DNA of 37,940 nt, taken from Spirochaetales bacterium. GTDB lineage: Bacteria > Spirochaetota > Spirochaetia > Treponematales > Treponemataceae. The notes under the pieces were generated by a model, which saw nothing but the letters and a program-made list of their open reading frames with translations, was not told the origin of the DNA and made no database searches. This document shows, piece after piece, positions 36,214 through 37,940 of this stretch (positions within the stretch are counted from its first letter, which is position 1; each line of letters begins with the position of its first letter). Where the stretch lies: NCBI GenBank assembly GCA_028725265.1, contig JAQYSN010000110.1:1-37940 (forward strand). The letters are read 5' to 3'. A program made the translations under genes and the position numbers.

Positions 36214-37599
36214 TCAAAGCTCTTCGAGATTTTCTTCAAAAAAACTGATTCCGCATTTACCATGCTCTTTTGTGAAGTAAAGGGCTTGGTCAGCATTATT
36301 GTAGAGCTCTTTTGAATATCCGTTTGAAGAATAGGCAACGCCAACACTGATGGATGATTCTGGAATGCCGTTGCTTGCCTCAAAAAGAATTGAATTAATC
36401 TTTTCGACATTTTTCTTAATAATGTCATAATAAGATGCATCTTTATTTCTGATAAAAATTACGAACTCATCACCACCGATTCTGTAAGTGTCATTGTCGC
36501 CTCCAAGATAATCACGTATCAAGTTTGCAACTTTGATGATTACTTTGTCTCCGGTATCATGGCCATAAGTATCGTTGATTGATTTAAAGCTATCGATGTC
36601 TAAAAGCAAGAGAAGCAATTCTGTCTTTGTGTTTGCAAGACCTGTGGCATTCTGCTGAAAAACCTGTCGATTGAAAAGTTTTGTCAGGGCATCGCGTTCA
36701 GCTTTTTCTTTAAGGAACATTGTGTTTTCTTTTCGGATTTCATTGATTCTGTTGTAGGTTCGTGCAAGGTAACCCATTTCCTGACTTTTGACTTTCGGAA
36801 GTGGATAGTCTCGTTTCAGGCAATCAATAAATTTTTCTAAAGGTTTTAGGAGCAAGAACTGATTCATCAAAATTAAAAGAAAAACAGTGGCAACCAAAAT
36901 TGAAATAAAAACTTCGAGCACTGTAATGGCAACGGAAAGTTTTTTGAAACTTTGGTTTTGTTTATCTTTTGTAAATTCATTTATAAGCTTTTTGGCCATC
37001 TGCTGATTTTCCATAGCAGTACTGCGAATCTGCTGATACTGCTCGCCGTAAATTAAGTCCCTGGCCTTGCTAATTTTCTGGGACTTAGAAAGTGTCAATT
37101 CATTTTGTGGTAACTCGTAGAGTTGTAAATCCTCAACAAGTTCTTCAAGATTGATATTATTTGCAATAGCTACAAGCTTCATGGCGTGGATTTCCAAATC
37201 AACCAATTCGTCAGTTAAAAAAAGAGCTTCCATCAGATATTCGTAGGCAGGACTTTCTTCCGAAGAGATTTCATCACCATTAGTTATTTCATTGAGTTTT
37301 GCAACTGAGATTTGTCGTCGTACCTTTTTGGTCAGTTCATAAAGGTAATTGTCGAGATTTTCTTTATCCTGATTAACGATATAAAATTTGCTTTGTTCAG
37401 AAAGATAATCTGTCGCATCTAAAAATTCAGAGATATAAAATTCTGCTTGATAATATTTTTGTGTACTTTCTTGAAGGACTTTATAGCATTTGGCTACATC
37501 AGAGAAAAAATAAATTGTCATGCCTGTGAGAAAAAAAGTAAGGCATGCAAGAATCACGAAGGTTGCTTGTAAGTTAACGCCCTTTTCTGTTTTCATCAA
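36214..37599 (-). CDS. Membrane-anchored GGDEF diguanylate cyclase
   Basis: Two TM segments flanking a helical sensor region; LLLDIDSFKSINDTYGHDTGDKV and RIGGDEFVIFI. Confidence 0.92.
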   Translation of the reverse strand: MMKTEKGVNLQATFVILACLTFFLTGMTIYFFSDVAKCYKVLQESTQKYYQAEFYISEFLDATDYLSEQSKFYIVNQDKENLDNYLYELTKKVRRQISVAKLNEITNGDEISSEESPAYEYLMEALFLTDELVDLEIHAMKLVAIANNINLEELVEDLQLYELPQNELTLSKSQKISKARDLIYGEQYQQIRSTAMENQQMAKKLINEFTKDKQNQSFKKLSVAITVLEVFISILVATVFLLILMNQFLLLKPLEKFIDCLKRDYPLPKVKSQEMGYLARTYNRINEIRKENTMFLKEKAERDALTKLFNRQVFQQNATGLANTKTELLLLLLDIDSFKSINDTYGHDTGDKVIIKVANLIRDYLGGDNDTYRIGGDEFVIFIRNKDASYYDIIKKNVEKINSILFEASNGIPESSISVGVAYSSNGYSKELYNNADQALYFTKEHGKCGISFFEENLEEL

Positions 37600-37696
37600 A
37601 AAACTCCGCTTAAACTATAACATGGAAAGGTGGTTAAGTAAAATTATAAAAGACATATTTGTATTTAAGTTTTTCAAATATCACAGTTTTCGAAAT

Positions 37697-37940
37697 CAGG
37701 GGCTCCGCATTATATATATCTACAGACTTTTTCAAGGCAATCTTCGCGTTTATCGCAAAGCATTTGCTTTCCAGAAATAGACAGATTCTTTGCCTTTGTA
37801 AACTCAGAAAAATCAGTCTGTTTCAATATGTTTATGACAAGTTTTCTGAGCATATTCATATTTGCAGCTGAATTGTCTTTCCGCAGTTGGGATATATCTT
37901 CTCCAAAAACTACATCCAGTTCCCAATGCAAGCCATTTTC
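37697..37940 (-). mobile_element. 3' end of an ISAs1-family insertion sequence (transposase C-terminus; extends beyond the window)
   Basis: Minus frame 37710-37940 reads ENGLHWELDVVFGEDISQLRKDNSAANMNMLRKLVINILKQ, typical of ISAs1/H-repeat transposases; a CAGGGG-type end at 37697 is a candidate terminal repeat. Confidence 0.75.

Noticed and set aside
1-37940. tRNA or rRNA genes
   Set aside because: No cloverleaf signatures or rRNA-like conserved stretches noticed by eye; a tRNAscan-SE/Infernal run would be decisive.

Overview
The window looks like the replication-origin region of a low-GC spirochaete, most likely Treponema (inferred from gene content and protein character; no database search was run). 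From left to right it contains: a tatD / dus / conserved hypothetical / GAF-GGDEF / rhomboid block; a uracil-DNA-glycosylase-superfamily protein; a secreted cyclophilin-FKBP fusion; a minus-strand cluster dnaN-recF-DUF721-rpmH-rnpA-yidD-yidC-jag; a COG3014-like plus LpoB-like pair; an AraC regulator with a hexuronate catabolic cluster (uxaC, uxuA, SDR mannonate oxidoreductase, eda, kdgK, GPH transporter); a type-B carboxylesterase; oriC between that esterase and the 3' end of dnaA, with DnaA boxes and a TAG-repeat DnaA-trio; dnaA (-); gyrB-gyrA (+); a small secreted barrel-like protein; rlpA-SPOR; an HTH-WYL regulator; a membrane GGDEF protein; and the 3' end of an ISAs1-type transposase. The most unusual element is a roughly 440-bp non-coding array (about 34256-34700) between two convergent genes, about 7 kb from oriC. 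It alternates two families of perfect hairpins. One family has a fixed TCCA/TCCT loop with different, compensated stems. The other has a fixed AGTTTTA stem core with variable loops. The array is interleaved with one perfect parS site, one near-perfect parS site and one decayed parS-like copy.
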